DNA of 64,000 bases from Psylliodes chrysocephalus (Eukaryota > Arthropoda > Insecta > Coleoptera > Chrysomelidae), in assembly GCA_927349885.1 (NCBI GenBank), contig OV651821.1:57251056-57315055 (forward strand). Direction: 5' to 3'. Under the pieces are notes generated by a model. It was not told where the DNA came from, did not search any database, and saw only the letters and a program-made list of their open reading frames with translations. Below, in pieces: positions 10,578-22,680 of the stretch. A program made the translations under genes and the position numbers. Each line of letters opens with the position of its first letter. Within the stretch, counting starts at the first letter, position 1.

Positions 10578-11292
10578 CTAAAACAGATTAATAATTTTAT
10601 ACACTATACTTTTTAAATAAATAAAATGGCTCCCAGAGATTTTTTACGAAATACTATAACTATAACAGGTCTCCGTAACCAACAAAAATTCAACAAAAAA
10701 TATAATATCAAGGTATATAATGCAAAATAATTTCATAAAACGATGTAATTAAAACCACAGTATATAAAGGGTAAGGTTTTAGTAATAATACACAAACCAG
10801 TGTTTTAGTTGTCTAAAGGTGAGTTAGTCAGTCTAATTTAGTTTTAACATAAAAGTTATCAATTTATTTTAATGTACCTGTTTATACAAAATAACAACTC
10901 AACTTAATGCTTAAATTATTTTCGAAAATACAATTATTACAGGTGTGAGTATAAAAAATGAGGTCAAGCTATTGTAATAATGTTAAACTTTCGAACTTCC
11001 AAACTCTTTTTACACATATTTTTATTAATATTTGTGAGATAGCAGAGCAATTTTAAAAGCACCTATCACCAATCTTTTTCCCATTTTTAAGTATTTGTCA
11101 AATCTTAGGAATGTAAGGAAAATAATCTTTATAAACGGTTTTGTTTTAAAATCCTTAAATTTTTGTTTATATTAATGTCTACGTTAATAATTTAAACAAA
11201 ATTAGACCAGCTACAGGCACCTTTAGAATATAAAAAATCACTAACCTTCGGTAAAATATGTTTTATAAATAGGAAAGAGTCCAATTTTCTCC
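10578..11292. other. No recognised gene
   Basis: A+T-rich; no protein motif, strong repeat or RNA gene seen. If the exon at 10419-10577 is real, this would be intron. Confidence 0.35.
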
Positions 11293-12437
11293 TTTTTTAC
11301 TTTCCTATCTGTATACAGATATAAGGAAAGTATAGGAATCATGATTTTTTTCGACCTCGAGTTTTCGACGGATTTTTACGTTTTGAAGTCCCCTGAATCC
11401 GTTTTGACTATTTTCGCGATGATGTCTCTGTGTGTGTCTGTATGTCGCATAACTCATGAACCGATACACAGAAAAACACCAAATTTTAAACTTAAGCTTT
11501 ATTTTAGCATCTTATGAACTGATTAGATTTTGGGCAGAGTCAGAACATCTGGGGGGTACTTTATGTGTGGTCATTTTTATATTTTATGGAATATATCTGT
11601 TATTTACGTTTGGAGAAGTAAATTCTTTAAATAAAAGTTACTTTTAATATAATTGTCTATAACTTTTGTTCTATACAAAATTTTCCTATGGTACGTATTC
11701 GAGAAATTTGACAAAATGTAAAAAAAATAATTTTTTATAAAAATTGTTCAAATAAAAGTTGTTTGTTATATAATTCTCTATAATTTTTATTCCATACATA
11801 ATTTCTCTAAAATAAACCGTATTCGAGATATTTGAGAAAATGTGTAAATTTGGAATTTTGAAGAAAACTCAAAAACGGATAAAGAAAAAAACATTAAATT
11901 TTTAACTTAAGGTTTATTTCGGCTTACGTGAAATGATTAGATTTTAAACAAAGTCGGAACATCTGGGGGGGTACTTTATGGGAGGCCGTTTTTATATTTT
12001 ATGGAATATATCTGTTATTTATGGAGAAGAAAATTGTTTAAATAAAAGTTACTTCTAATATTATTATCTATAATTTTTGCTTAATGTCAAAATTTCCTGA
12101 AATGGTCTGTATTCGAGAAATTTTACAAAATGTGCAAAATTCTGATTTTTATTATGAAAATTGTTGAACTAAAAGTTGTTTGCGATATCGATCTCTATAA
12201 TTTTTGTTTATACATGATTTTTCTAATATGGACCGTAATCGAAAAGTGCTAAATTTAAATTTTTCAGTATTTTCGTTTTCAATGAATATCTATAGAAAAA
12301 TGTTTATGAGGACAATGTATATATTTAGTTTATCCTCTAAACATTTATAGAGATGCTGCAATAGGTTGTACAAAATAACCGGAAAAGGCCTATAATAACT
12401 AGATAGGAAAGTCATGTGTTGGACACATCAGATTTTT
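11293..12437 (+). repeat. 1.15-kb dispersed repeat, copy 1
   Basis: Shared with an inverted copy at 32844-34162 and a broken copy spread over 31190-40327. One end holds TTTACTTTCCTATCTG plus the 16-bp palindrome TATCTGTATACAGATA; the other ends AGATAGGAAAGTCATGTG with a TGTGT..ACACA hairpin. The ends share a 12-bp inverted ACTTTCCTATCT. Inside are repeated degenerate blocks of GTATTCGAGAAATTT...ACAAAATGT spaced about 200-400 bp apart. No coding capacity. The type is not assigned; similar non-coding dispersed repeats are common in insects. Confidence 0.8.
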
Positions 12438-12545
12438 AAGCTCTTGTTGAAAGATTCTTATTGTTTATAAGAACCTCCTTTCCCAGGACGTCGGCCGTGT
12501 GGTTTAATGAAACTCCGGTGCCGTGCTTGTCGGCGTATTGAATTC
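12436..12545 (-). CDS. Candidate exon (unknown small protein), joined to 13306-13333
   Basis: On the minus strand an acceptor (TTTATAG) is followed by an open stretch of unusually G+C-rich codons encoding IQYADKHGTGVSLNHTA and then DVLGKEV. It runs into the dispersed repeat and ends at a stop at 12436-12438. It starts in the phase left by the donor of the 28-nt candidate exon at 13306-13333, and also by another donor-like AAAG|GTAAGTAG at about 12599. The third-position G+C bias contrasts with the surroundings and supports a host exon truncated by repeat insertion. The Gly/His pattern is faintly like secreted immune peptides such as attacins, but this is not supported enough to name. Confidence 0.4.
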
Positions 12546-14539
12546 CTATAAACATACTAAAAATAAACGATAATATCGCACTAAACTTCCTAACTACTTA
12601 CCTTTAAAAAACATACAATAAAAGTTATGATGAATGTGAATGTTGCAAACACAGGTTGCAAAAATAAAAGAAAGTTAGAAAATGGCGTGAACCGCTAACC
12701 TTGGCAAATGACATAAAAGCTGACATTTCCAAAAAGTGTTCACAAAAAATTTAATTTATTTGACCAAAATTCAACGTGATTAGGACGTGAAACGACATCC
12801 GGTGCTAGCTGGGAGAAGAAACAAATGTAGGTATATATTATTCGGTTTTAATAATTTATTTACATATTTTTGTCTGTTTAAAAATGTTCTCACTGATAAA
12901 CAAATTATTTCTAATCACCGTTGTAATAAAACAATTTAGGACTTTATAATAGTTTTATTTGCACAGTACAAAATAGCTAAAGAAATTATGGTTAAATATT
13001 TTTTTGTAGTTCATTTTGTAAAATAGCTTTATGATTTATTTTTTAAAATTATATGTAAAGGTTTTTTATTTTGCACTTAAAATGTATAGAGGAGACTAAC
13101 AAATAATTGACGTCTAATAATGATAACATTCTTGTATTACTAAGCAACACATTACATCACATTCTGTAATGTTCAATTTTCTTTCCGGAAATTTGTACAG
13201 GATAAGTAGATTTACTGAGAGTATAAAATGAGAAACACATTTGTTGGATTTGCAGTTTACCAAAAGTTGAATTCAACACAAAAAATATGAATACGGCTCG
13301 CTTACCAAGTGGATTGTCTCCTTTCGGTACTAGCTGTAAATATTTTCATATAGATAATGAAATTCCAGCAACCTTGTAAAAAAACAATTTATTGCGCAGA
13401 ACGTTGCACAAAAACTTTTAAATTTTATATATTTACACTACACTTTATTTGCAAACACTGCCTTAGGATTAACAATATCTATTATTTATTATCATTTTAG
13501 TATCTTTGCTCAGAAAACATATGTATATACAAAAAAAATAACAGCCATCGAGTTTTGTGTTAAGACCTGTCTGACTTCTCTCGGATTTTAAAATGATTTG
13601 TTTTTTTTTACCGTTCAAAGAAAAGATATGCATGACTACGTGCCAGCAACTGGTTGGCCTTGAGTGGTTTCACGCTGATGCAACTTAGTGAATGCGACTA
13701 TGGTCACGTAGACCTTTTTTTACAGACGTCTATAACAAAACACCTGCGCAGCGAGCACAAGGCCGTCTCTGAATATACTATGTTTCAAAATGTGTTTTAA
13801 AACAATAATTAGAATATTGGAATTTTTATTTGAAGAAAAAAGCAGGCAAATGTTTTATATATTTAAGTTTAAATTTCTCTTGACAACCTTAATTGATACA
13901 TCGATTAGCCACTTGGAAATCAGCTGTTTACTTTTGTGGCTAACTGGCTTGCCAGCAACTAACATACCAGTAACAAGTACCATCTAATTTTTATAATATT
14001 TGACATGCATTCTGTAAAATTAGTGAATTTTGTAAACGCTTGTTGTAAGATTTTACGACCGATTTTATTTGTAATTTAAAAAATCTTTTTAATTCCTTGT
14101 TGTGAGATATAAAGGCGGAAGTATGAGGGTTAGTTTGTTGAGCAGTTTGGCATTTTCCCAAATTTCATATTAAATTCATGGGAAAGCCCTCGAGCATTAG
14201 AAACTAAATCCGCATGGAGTAAAAGCAGACGCACCATGTTTAGCTCAACACAGAAAGTTTTGTAACCGAATGCATATGCGTTATTATTGCTGTACTACGG
14301 TTTTAATGAGACAAGTTGGGAATATAAATTATATCTGGTATAAGGAATGGATTGTTGTTAATTGGAGTGATAAATCTATGCTGTTGTAATTCTGTTTAAA
14401 GCGAGCATGTGCACAAGCTAGATTTTAGTGGTTCGACATAAAAAAAATAGTTGAAAATACGAGAAAGCAAATTGGGAACATCCGGAACTAAAGAAAATAA
14501 GTTAAATAGCATATAATGGTGGCTGTTATTGCGAAGAGT
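12546..14539. other. Mostly unrecognised A+T-rich sequence
   Basis: Apart from the 28-nt candidate exon at 13306-13333, no gene, terminal repeat or RNA was recognised. If the minus-strand splice model holds, 12546-13305 is intron. Confidence 0.35.
13306..13333 (-). CDS. Candidate 28-nt micro-exon
   Basis: On the minus strand TTTACAG precedes, and CTTG|GTAAGC follows, a 28-nt open segment encoding VPKGDNPL with one base of a split codon left over. That phase matches the next candidate exon at 12545. Both splice sites fit consensus, but a segment this short can arise by chance. Confidence 0.3.
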
Positions 14540-15525
14540 AAAATCTGGGGCTAGTATCTTAAATCACCTGTGTGAATAAAGGCCATTAATTGCGAGGGGA
14601 TTACTTTGGACAAAAAGTTGCTTTGGAAAGAACATTGTAAAAAAGGCAGAAAAAGAAGTAAATATATTGAGGTTTGTTTCTCATTTACAATGGGGAGCGG
14701 ACCCAAACATATCACTATTACTGTATAGATCATGTATCAGAGCAATTATAGATTATGGTTCCATTCTCTATGCAGATGCTGCTTAATCTCATCTAAATAA
14801 AACAGATGTAGTGGCTAACAAATATCTTAGGCTATCGATTGGAGCCTTAAGAAATACTCCTATTAACAATCTACAGGTAGAATGCTGTGAATATCCAATA
14901 AACATTAAAAGAAATATTTTAGCGAGCCGCTTTTTAATAACAATTGGTGCAAAAAATCCACTCTTATTTCAAAGATACACGAATTATTATTTAGCAGATT
15001 TATGTAACAAATATTGAATAAAGAAGAACACTTCATGCTTAGCTAAATGCTATGAAAATGTACAGAAATATGAAAACTCTCTTTACAAGACAGACTTAAA
15101 TAAAATATACAAAATAGATTTTAACAAAATAGATAAAATTAAAACTTACTACCTAAGAAACTATACAAATTTTCTAAACATTATAAGAAACATTCTTTTT
15201 AAATCTAACGTTAACAACTTATTTAAGAATTATTATTATATTTTTACAGATGCCTCTTAAAGTAGCGAATCCGTTGGTTGTGCAATCTATGACGAAAATG
15301 CTAACTACAGCAGAATTATTAGCATTGCTTGAAGCACTAAATTATATTACAACCATACAATATACTCAATTTGTCATTTTTAGCGACAGTAAAAGTGCAC
15401 TGGAAAAGATTAGAAATACAAAATCGCAATCCAAAATAAATTATATTGAAGCTAAGATATTACTTAAAATTGACGCTTTAAAGCAAGTTGGAAAATTAGG
15501 AGTTTTTTCGTGGGTTAAACATTAA
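14540..15525 (+). pseudogene. LINE relic: RT C-terminus and RNase H (Jockey/I superfamily)
   Basis: In shifting frames the plus strand reads LDKKLLWKEHI, then HLQWGADPN, LLLYRSCIRAIIDYGS and YLRLSIGALRNTP, the thumb and connection region of I/Jockey-type non-LTR RTs. It continues into an RNase H domain with YIFTDAS (first Asp), AELLALLEAL (Glu block) and FSDSKSAL (second Asp). There are stops after ADAA (about 14785), after CNKY (15015) and in the RNase H start, plus a frame break before AELLALL. The domain ends abruptly at about 15525 in FSWVKH, where the expected GH...E/D end is replaced by the BEL/Pao sequence on the other strand. Dead copy. Confidence 0.8.
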
Positions 15526-18338
15526 ACATTTTGCAATAACTGAACGAATAGTCCGACGTGCTTTCAGTATCCAAAATCTTTCTCTCGAGATACCCATTAA
15601 ACCTTCAACGCCAATATGACACGGTTTTTCGTGTTCTTTCCTAATTAATCTCTTAACAACAGGGTGTTTTGCTGGTAGCAAAATAGGATGACGAAAATCT
15701 AAATCGTCATCACGTTGAAAAAGCCTAGTTTTAACACGTAGTAAACCTCGCATATCTTCAAAAGGAATCAAAAATGATATTGCCGAATTAAATACACCTC
15801 CTATAAAAACTTCCTTCTGTACTATTTTTATTAAAACTATTTCAGCCTCCATCACCTCAACTGTTGTCACGTCTCCCCGACTCTTATTCATGGGAAATTT
15901 CGAATTATGTAAAAATCTTTTCATCCACGAGATCATGCGAAGTACTTTATTATATTTAGAAAAATACCTATACAATCTAGATGCATCAACCTGACAAACA
16001 TTCAAACAAAAAATTTTGCCTTTCGGTTGCTCCGAGGCAATTTCTTTTTCATTAAAAGAACAACTCAACGTAGGCCATAAATGCATAGGAAGTTTGAGCC
16101 ATTTCGGTGCCTCCCACCATCTAGATTCTAACAATTTTTTAGCTGAACATTCCCTTGTGGCAAGGTCAGCTGGATTAAGATGACCGGGTACAAATCGCCA
16201 CTGATCTTTTGAAGTAAGTCTCAAAATTTCCTCAACTCGGTTTCTAACAAAAACAGCCCACTTATTTTCACGATATAACCAAGCTAAAACTGTCGAAGCG
16301 TCTGTCCAAAAATATGAATCGATCGTTCCAAATACATTTGTTTTCAATATCGATGTGGCTAGTCGTGATCCAATTGTAGCAGCCATCAATTCCAATCGCG
16401 GAATTGTAATCTGTTTAAGAGGAGCTACTCTACTCTTAGCCTGAATTAATCGAACTGCAATACCTGAGACTGTCTGGATTCTAATGAATAATACAGCAGC
16501 ATATGCTACTCCACTAGCATCACAAAATGTGTGAAGGCTTACATTTTCTAAGTTGCCACTCAACACATAAGCAAAATGCCTAGGAATTTTTATTTCTGAT
16601 AAGTAGGAAATACTTTCCAACCACTTTAAAAATTAATTTTTAACTATTTCCGTAACACTATCATTCCAACCAATTTTGTCCCCCCAAGATGACTGTAAAA
16701 TTAATTTAGGGAACAAAGATACAGGGCAAGTCAAACTTAACGGATCGAAAATACTATGAGAAATGGATAGTAAAGTTCTCTTTGTAATATTTCCCGATAT
16801 ATTTTTAATACTATCAAGAGACAATGAAAGCATATCACTCACTTTATTTCACATCAATCCAAGAATATTACAAGACTCGTTATCCTTACAAATATACTTA
16901 TCTAGAGAAGACAATACAGTATGTTCCCACCCTCTCAGATCAAAACATCCTAATCGCATTATAGATTTTGCATCTTCAACAAATTGATTTAATTCAATGA
17001 CAGTGTCTAGACTCGTCACGCAATTATCGACATAAAAACTACTTCTTAGTTTATCAATTGTCATTTTACTGAAATTATTAACACCTTTATGCGAATCTTC
17101 AAGTGTCTTTTGCAAATGGTGTTGAATAGTGGCCCCTAGTAAAAATGGACTGCTTATCACACCGAATACAACTCGACAATGTCTATAAACTTTCATATTT
17201 CCCTCATGGTCTTTCCACAGGAATCTTAAGAAATCTCTGTCATTCGGATTAAACCCTATCTGTAAAAATGCCTTTTTAATATCAGCTATTACTCCAAATT
17301 TTCCTAACCTAAATCTCAAAAAAATGTCTGGAATCTTCTCTATTAAATTAACACCTTTTTCAAAACAATCATTTAACGATAGTTGATGCATCTGTTTTGC
17401 AGACGCATCAAACACAGGCCTAATTTTCGTAGTACTATTTAGCTTTACAATGTGTCTATGGGGTACATAATGACCTTTGACGTCACGTTCATTGACTGGA
17501 ACCTCTTCAATTATTCCCTCATCTAGCCATTCATTAAAAACTTTTTCATACGCCGAATAACAATCATCTTTCATCAACTTATTGATTGTAGAATTGAATC
17601 TACGAAGTGCTAGTTCATAATTGACTGAAAGTTCTGGATGACCCTCTATTCATGGCAAATGAACACTATAACGACCATTCTGATCCACTGCAACAGTATC
17701 CTGAAAGTGTTTTAACACAGCTTGTTCTAACTCCTGTCTAGATTTAGTTTCCACAGGATCCCTTATTCCTAACAAATCTAATTCACATAAGTCACTTACT
17801 TTCATGTTAATGGTTAACAAAGAGGTGACTATCATAGCAGAACTTTCTTTATATACCGGAGACTCAGACTGGTATCTGCCCATTAAAGTACATCCTAAAA
17901 GTGTTTCAACTGCAGTCAAACCTGAAGCTAGTTGTATAATTTTCCCTGTAAGCAGCTTACCTGCTACATTAGCCCCTACTAAAACCTCAACGTTTGCTAT
18001 ACTGTCAGTTAAAACAATATCAGTACATTCTAACTCTTTCATCCAAGGTCCACAGCTTACTGACTGGATATTTCCACAAATTTTTTCAAATTCATTAAAA
18101 TTGCAAAAATAACTCTTACTCATGTACTTACTTCACTTGAGGCCTCTGTTTCCAACATTTTATTAAATATGTCTCGATCCAGACCTCGAATTTCTTCATA
18201 CTTTTCTTCCAATGTTTTAAATGAAGCTCTTACCTCTATTTTATTCACATCGATGGTATCGATTGATAGAGATATTGTATTATATAGCCTAGTGAATGCA
18301 CCTCGCTGGATTGCCCTTACTCTCTTCACCCTTTTCAT
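15521..18338 (-). pseudogene. BEL/Pao retrotransposon gag-pol relic
   Basis: Minus strand, 5' to 3': a gag start (KRVKRVRAIQRGAFTRL, 18338-18120) cut short and fused to a retropepsin-like A17 protease region (18123-17650); RT (about 17600-16850) with PVFDASAKQ, FLRFLWKD and a YVDN at the catalytic turn; connection and RNase H (16620-16100) with HTFCDAS, LELMAA, WTDAS; then H-x-GVEGLM zinc-binding integrase N-terminus up to 15521. In-frame stops lie at 17650, 16849 and 16633. Most of gag, the integrase core and the 3' LTR are missing. In a live element gag-pol would assemble particles, copy RNA to DNA and integrate it. The 3' end stops against the LINE relic ending at 15525. Confidence 0.88.
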
Positions 18339-18377
18339 TATAACGCTTGGAATGTTTCACAATATTAAAAAGAATAT

Positions 18378-18395
18378 GTCCTGTCACGGTCGCCA
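18378..18395 (-). promoter_or_regulatory. Primer-binding site of the BEL/Pao relic
   Basis: On the minus strand TGGCGACCGTGACAGGAC follows an LTR-like sequence that ends in TTTCACA, two bases away. A TGG start just inside the 5' LTR is the standard tRNA primer site, and this form is frequent in insect BEL elements. Confidence 0.7.
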
Positions 18396-18398
18396 AAT

Positions 18399-18521
18399 GT
18401 GAAATACCAGTCCAAAGAATTAGGTTTATCGTAGAGCAAAACTTTATTAAAAATTCTTACAATTCAAAAAATGTGACATTCATGTATATAATTCAATTGA
18501 CTATCAATCAATCTATTTTTT
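18399..18521 (-). mobile_element. 3' part of the BEL/Pao 5' LTR
   Basis: Between the primer site and the next repeat, the minus strand shows AATAAA about 45 bases before the LTR end at TTTCACA, as in an R/U5 region. The rest of the LTR is missing, since another element starts at 18522. Confidence 0.5.
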
Positions 18522-19179
18522 AACCGACTTCAAAAAAAGGAGGAGGTTATCAATTCGTCGCGATATGTTTTTTTTTTTTTATGTATGTTCAGCGATTATT
18601 CTTTAACACGGTGTCCGATTTCAATGATTCTTTTTTTGTTGGAAAGGGGGTACATCAGGGGTGGTCCCATATAAATTCAGTCAAAATCTAATAATTGGGT
18701 CCATGAGAAAATCCTCAATCTCTTCATTTTTGATGTATGTTTAGCGATAATGCTTTACCACTTTGTCCGATTTATATGATTCTTTTTTTTGTTAGAAAGG
18801 GGGTACTTCAGGGGTGGTCCCATATAAATTTAGTCAAAATCTAATAATTGGGTCCATGAGAAAATCCTCAAACTCTTTATTTTTGATGGATGTTTAGCGA
18901 TAATGCTTTACCACCTTGTCCGATTTATATAATTCTTTTTTTGTTAGAAAGGGGCTACTTCAGGAGTGGTCCCATATAAATTTGGTCAAAATCTAAAAAT
19001 TGGGTCCATGAGAAAATCTTCAAACTCTTCATTTTTTATGTATGTTTAGCGATAATGCTTTACTACCTTTTCCGATTTATATGATTCTTTTTTTGTTAGT
19101 AAGGGGGTACCTCAGGGGTAATCCCATATAAATTTGGTTAAGATGTGGTGATGGCATCTGCACGTTTTTGAAGTCGGTT
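18522..19179. mobile_element. Non-autonomous TIR element with four 152-bp tandem repeats
   Basis: It starts AACCGACTTCAAAAA (18522) and ends with the inverse, TTTTTGAAGTCGGTT (19179). Inside, a unit starting ATGTATGTT(C/T)AGCGAT recurs at 18581, 18733, 18886 and 19038 (152-153-bp spacing) and contains GGGGTGGTCCCATATAAATT and GGGTCCATGAGAAAAT. No ORF. Elements with this AACCGACTTC terminus are widespread in insects; the superfamily is not assigned here. Confidence 0.8.
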
Positions 19180-19329
19180 TTTTTAAATTTTTAATTTACA
19201 CTTGTTAAACAAAATCATCAAAAAATCAGAACAACATACTACTTAGATACTATAATATCATGTACAGGATGTTACAATGATAATGCTTATGTTTCATTCT
19301 AATCCAAAACAAAAAATAGGAATATATTG

Positions 19330-21774
19330 ATTTATATTTTACCTTCCATTTTTCATGATAGGTATCTTGGATAATTTTTTATTGGTATTTAATGAGTCTA
19401 TCGTTTGACAATTTTTTGTTAAATATCGTGACGTTTTTTTCTGTTTCTTTCTGATTAATCCTCTCCAGTTTTCAACATCACTACTATTATCAGATTGTTG
19501 ATCCTCATTATCTGCGACACAATTGTCATTTACTTTTGATTACTTTTCTCATTTTCTTGTGTCCGAGCATCAATAATTTTTATTTTTCCGGTCAAATATT
19601 TATGGTACTCTTGAATAAACTGGTCAACTCGGACTTGTTTCGAAAACAGTTTAAAAATTTTGTTTTTCACCGTGTTAAATTCTATTTCTACAGGTGCACT
19701 AGATGCTGGAATTCTGGCGTATTGAAATTTTTGTGAATATATATTTGACCATAATGGTAGCCATTTGATATCATTTATTAATTTATCGGCTAATTCTGGC
19801 ATGTAGTGGGGGCATTTTCGTCGTTTCTTGTCTCATTTATAATGATGCTTACTTCTTTATTAATATTATTTGCCCAATTAGACCAATAATTGCTATAATT
19901 AGTCTGAATGTCTAATATTGATTGTTCGCATATCTCAGTCCTATGATCTTCACTGTTGTATTCTTTCATATCATTTATATATTCTATATTTAATTTAGGA
20001 TCTAAAAGTTCCTTTATTTTCTGTTTATATAATTTGCATTTTATTGGTTCCTTATTGTTTAATTCACCAGTAAACTATATGCTTTATCTACATCATCACA
20101 TAGCACTAACTGTCCAATAGCTGCAATGTAAAACGTCTTTATACTTTTATTTCGCACTTGGCCCAAAAATTTTGCATAACATTTAATGAAATGTGCAACG
20201 TCCATTCGTATGTAGCATCCGACTGTACCACGAATATATGCATCGGCATATTCCTGGATACTTAAAAATCCAGCAAACACTCTAATAACTGCGTTCAGTA
20301 TTGCTTTGGAACCATCACAAACCACTTCAGGTGGAATTGGGACATTCATTCGTTTCCATTCACCTAGCCAGTTTGCGATCGCATTAGTATGATGGATTTC
20401 ACTTACCATATGAAAGACTGGCCATGGACCGCTGGCAGTTTGTATTACTCTATTATAAAGAAATATATGATGGGAAATATCTCCATTTAACTTTTTAATT
20501 TTTTTGCATATACCTCCAGTAGCATCTATAGACAAAGCAACATGACCAGCTTTCACAGAGGAACGGTACATATTTATCTGATGGTTGCTCCAAAAGTGAA
20601 CAAAAATTGGATCAATCCCAATAGAATGGATAAAGCCGCACAATGGTCCATGTTTTAATGTGCTAATAGCCAGTATTGGATCCTTATGTACAAAGTTCGA
20701 ATTTACTACTTCATGCCTAGCTTGACGCATAACATTTTCACTATAAAGATGTGGTGGTTCTGGATCTCCTTCGTCCATTAATTTATCCGCCTCATGGGCT
20801 CTATATGCTGTAGCGGATTGTAATTTAAGAGCATCTGCAACATCAGTTCTGATAGGTTTACGCAAAAAACGCTTTCCACATTTTAATGTCGTTTTTGCTG
20901 AAGATGTAGAACACTACAGTTACATTTTTCTTTTCTATATTAATATGACAATACATTTTTCTGTCACATCTACAATGTCCTGTAATAAAATATTTATAAA
21001 CTGATATTCTAATGGAATTAATGATTATATAACTCTTGACAAATATTTCAAAAGTTGAAAGATATTTTTCTATTTAAATTTGGATTTCTGATAGAGGGTT
21101 TCACCATATTAAACAACACCCTTTAAGAGTTTATTTTCTAATATAAACTTATTTGAATAGTTACGTTAATTATCATTCAAGTTATATATTTTTTTATATG
21201 CTATTATTTAACACCTTATTTTAATTGAAAATGTTTGTATTATTTTACCTTGTACTGTGCCAGAGGCGAGTGTGTTATTAATATAATGATAATGGAAATG
21301 GAAGACCCACTTAATTTTAGCTTTATTCCACAGCTCCCTGGTAATAATATTTTGCCACAGTCCATACTTTAAGCGAATAACATTACGTCTAACACATTTT
21401 TTCTTAAAAGGATCGTTTGTTCTTGCAATTCTATATTCAAGTAAATTTTCAAATTCTTCCCGTTTTAGATATATATCAACTTGTAATTCCGTATCAAATG
21501 ATTCATTTATTGAATAATAAGAATCATCTTCGTTCGTGCTAATTGGCACATTTACGGAATGTTCCAGACTGGTTTCTTCAGTAACATCAACAGACATATT
21601 CAAATTTAATACTTCCCCTTTAATATCCCAAGTACACGCCAATGAATATAGTGTCCTACTAGTTAATTTATCACCTATTTCTTTTGAAAGGGCTATCCAT
21701 TTAACAGATTTTTTTGTTAACACTTCATTATTTTTTTCATAAATTTCGGCTACTCTATTGTGAAGTTCTTCCAT
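19330..21774 (-). pseudogene. DDE transposase pseudogene, MULE-like (NOF-type?), frameshifted
   Basis: Minus strand. A first exon (21774-~21250) begins MEELHNRVAEIYEKNN and ends at a donor-like CAAG|GTAAAAT. The next begins after TTATTACAG near 20975 with a Cys/His-rich GHCRCDRKMYC. The core at 20865-20059 carries ALSIDATGG (first Asp), PVFHMVSEIHH, VVCDGSKAILNA (second Asp) and GCYIRMDVAHFIK (Cys/His motif), then a C-terminal part to about 19330. Single-base frameshifts lie near 20900, 20080, 19815 and 19535. The motif order D, D, C..H fits Mutator-like transposases. The exact family is uncertain. Confidence 0.65.
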
Positions 21775-22199
21775 TTTGTAAAAAATTGCGTAAAAAATCT
21801 ATTGTAGGTACAGACCCAATCAACGAATTAATGAAACAAACTAAATAGTTGCATCCAAAGCTCGTCCAGTAAAGGAGAATCATTATAATTTATTAGGGCG
21901 AAAATATAAACATTTGTTTTTTCAGACACCGAATTGTGTAAACAAATATGTTCGTGAAATCTGTTTCAAATATGCCGCAGATTTTAGGCGCCGATAATAA
22001 ATCCGATACCTTTTTCTTTTGCCGATGAACTCGGAGACAAATAAATGAAATGCTTGATTAGCAAATGATTAAAAAAGGAAACACCGAATTTGTTTCACCT
22101 TGGATTTGTGTAACGAAAAAGGGCACGTCCATACGAGTTTGTAAACTCGTTCAATAATTTTACAATTTCACCTAAACTAGAGAAATTATTGGATACAGA
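21775..22199. other. No recognised gene
   Basis: Possibly the outer part of the MULE-like element: CACCGAATT-type strings occur in both halves (about 21930 and 22083), but no clear terminus was found. Confidence 0.3.
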
Positions 22200-22457
22200 C
22201 GACAATCCATTTTTTAATTTCCTTAATTTAAAAAAAAAACTTTATAAACTTGTATTGTCAAGATAGCAGAGCACCTAATTTTCCGATAAAGGCAAGAGTG
22301 GAAATGTTTTATGTTAGTATAGAATTAGCCTAAAATGAGTCTAAAATTTATGTGGCATCACTTTTTTTATTTTCATCAATTTTTTGAATGAAAAACTCTA
22401 AAAACTCGTATTGTTAATTTTTTCGATAAATGCAAGTAAAGTGTTAGTGGATAATTA
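22200..22457. repeat. Satellite/tandem repeat block (~155-bp unit), left side
   Basis: Units with AACTCGTATTGT(CAAG), TTTTTCGATAAATGC and TAGTATAGAATTAGCC followed by TAAAATGAGTCTAAAA. The same units continue at 30115-30450 in the same orientation, so both blocks were one array before the transposon at 22458-30114 inserted at a TA. Confidence 0.75.
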
Positions 22458-22680
22458 CAGTTCATCAAATTTCTAGAGGCTTTCGACGGCTAGACAGAGA
22501 AAGCACTACTGAGAGGCATCGGTTGGCGGGGCCGACGAATTTACGCAATGAAAGTACACTCTGTGCATCAAGTATTTCACTATTTTATTCAGACGTAAAT
22601 GTCAGATGTAAATTTCGCTAAAACATTTCTTTTATTTTCGTTTGTGTTTTTTGCTCATTACAGTTTAATAGAACCTAAGT

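Noticed and set aside
12395..12437. Helitron 3' end (hairpin then CTAG)
   Set aside because: Reading outward, the hairpin is followed by CTATCTAG, but similarity between copies continues past this CTAG, so it is not the element boundary.
12440..12545. Attacin-like antimicrobial peptide exon
   Set aside because: The Gly/His pattern is suggestive, but the segment is too short and no attacin signature could be confirmed from sequence alone.
13790..13987. 65-aa open frame
   Set aside because: A+T-rich, no homology or motif seen, no splice or poly(A) context.
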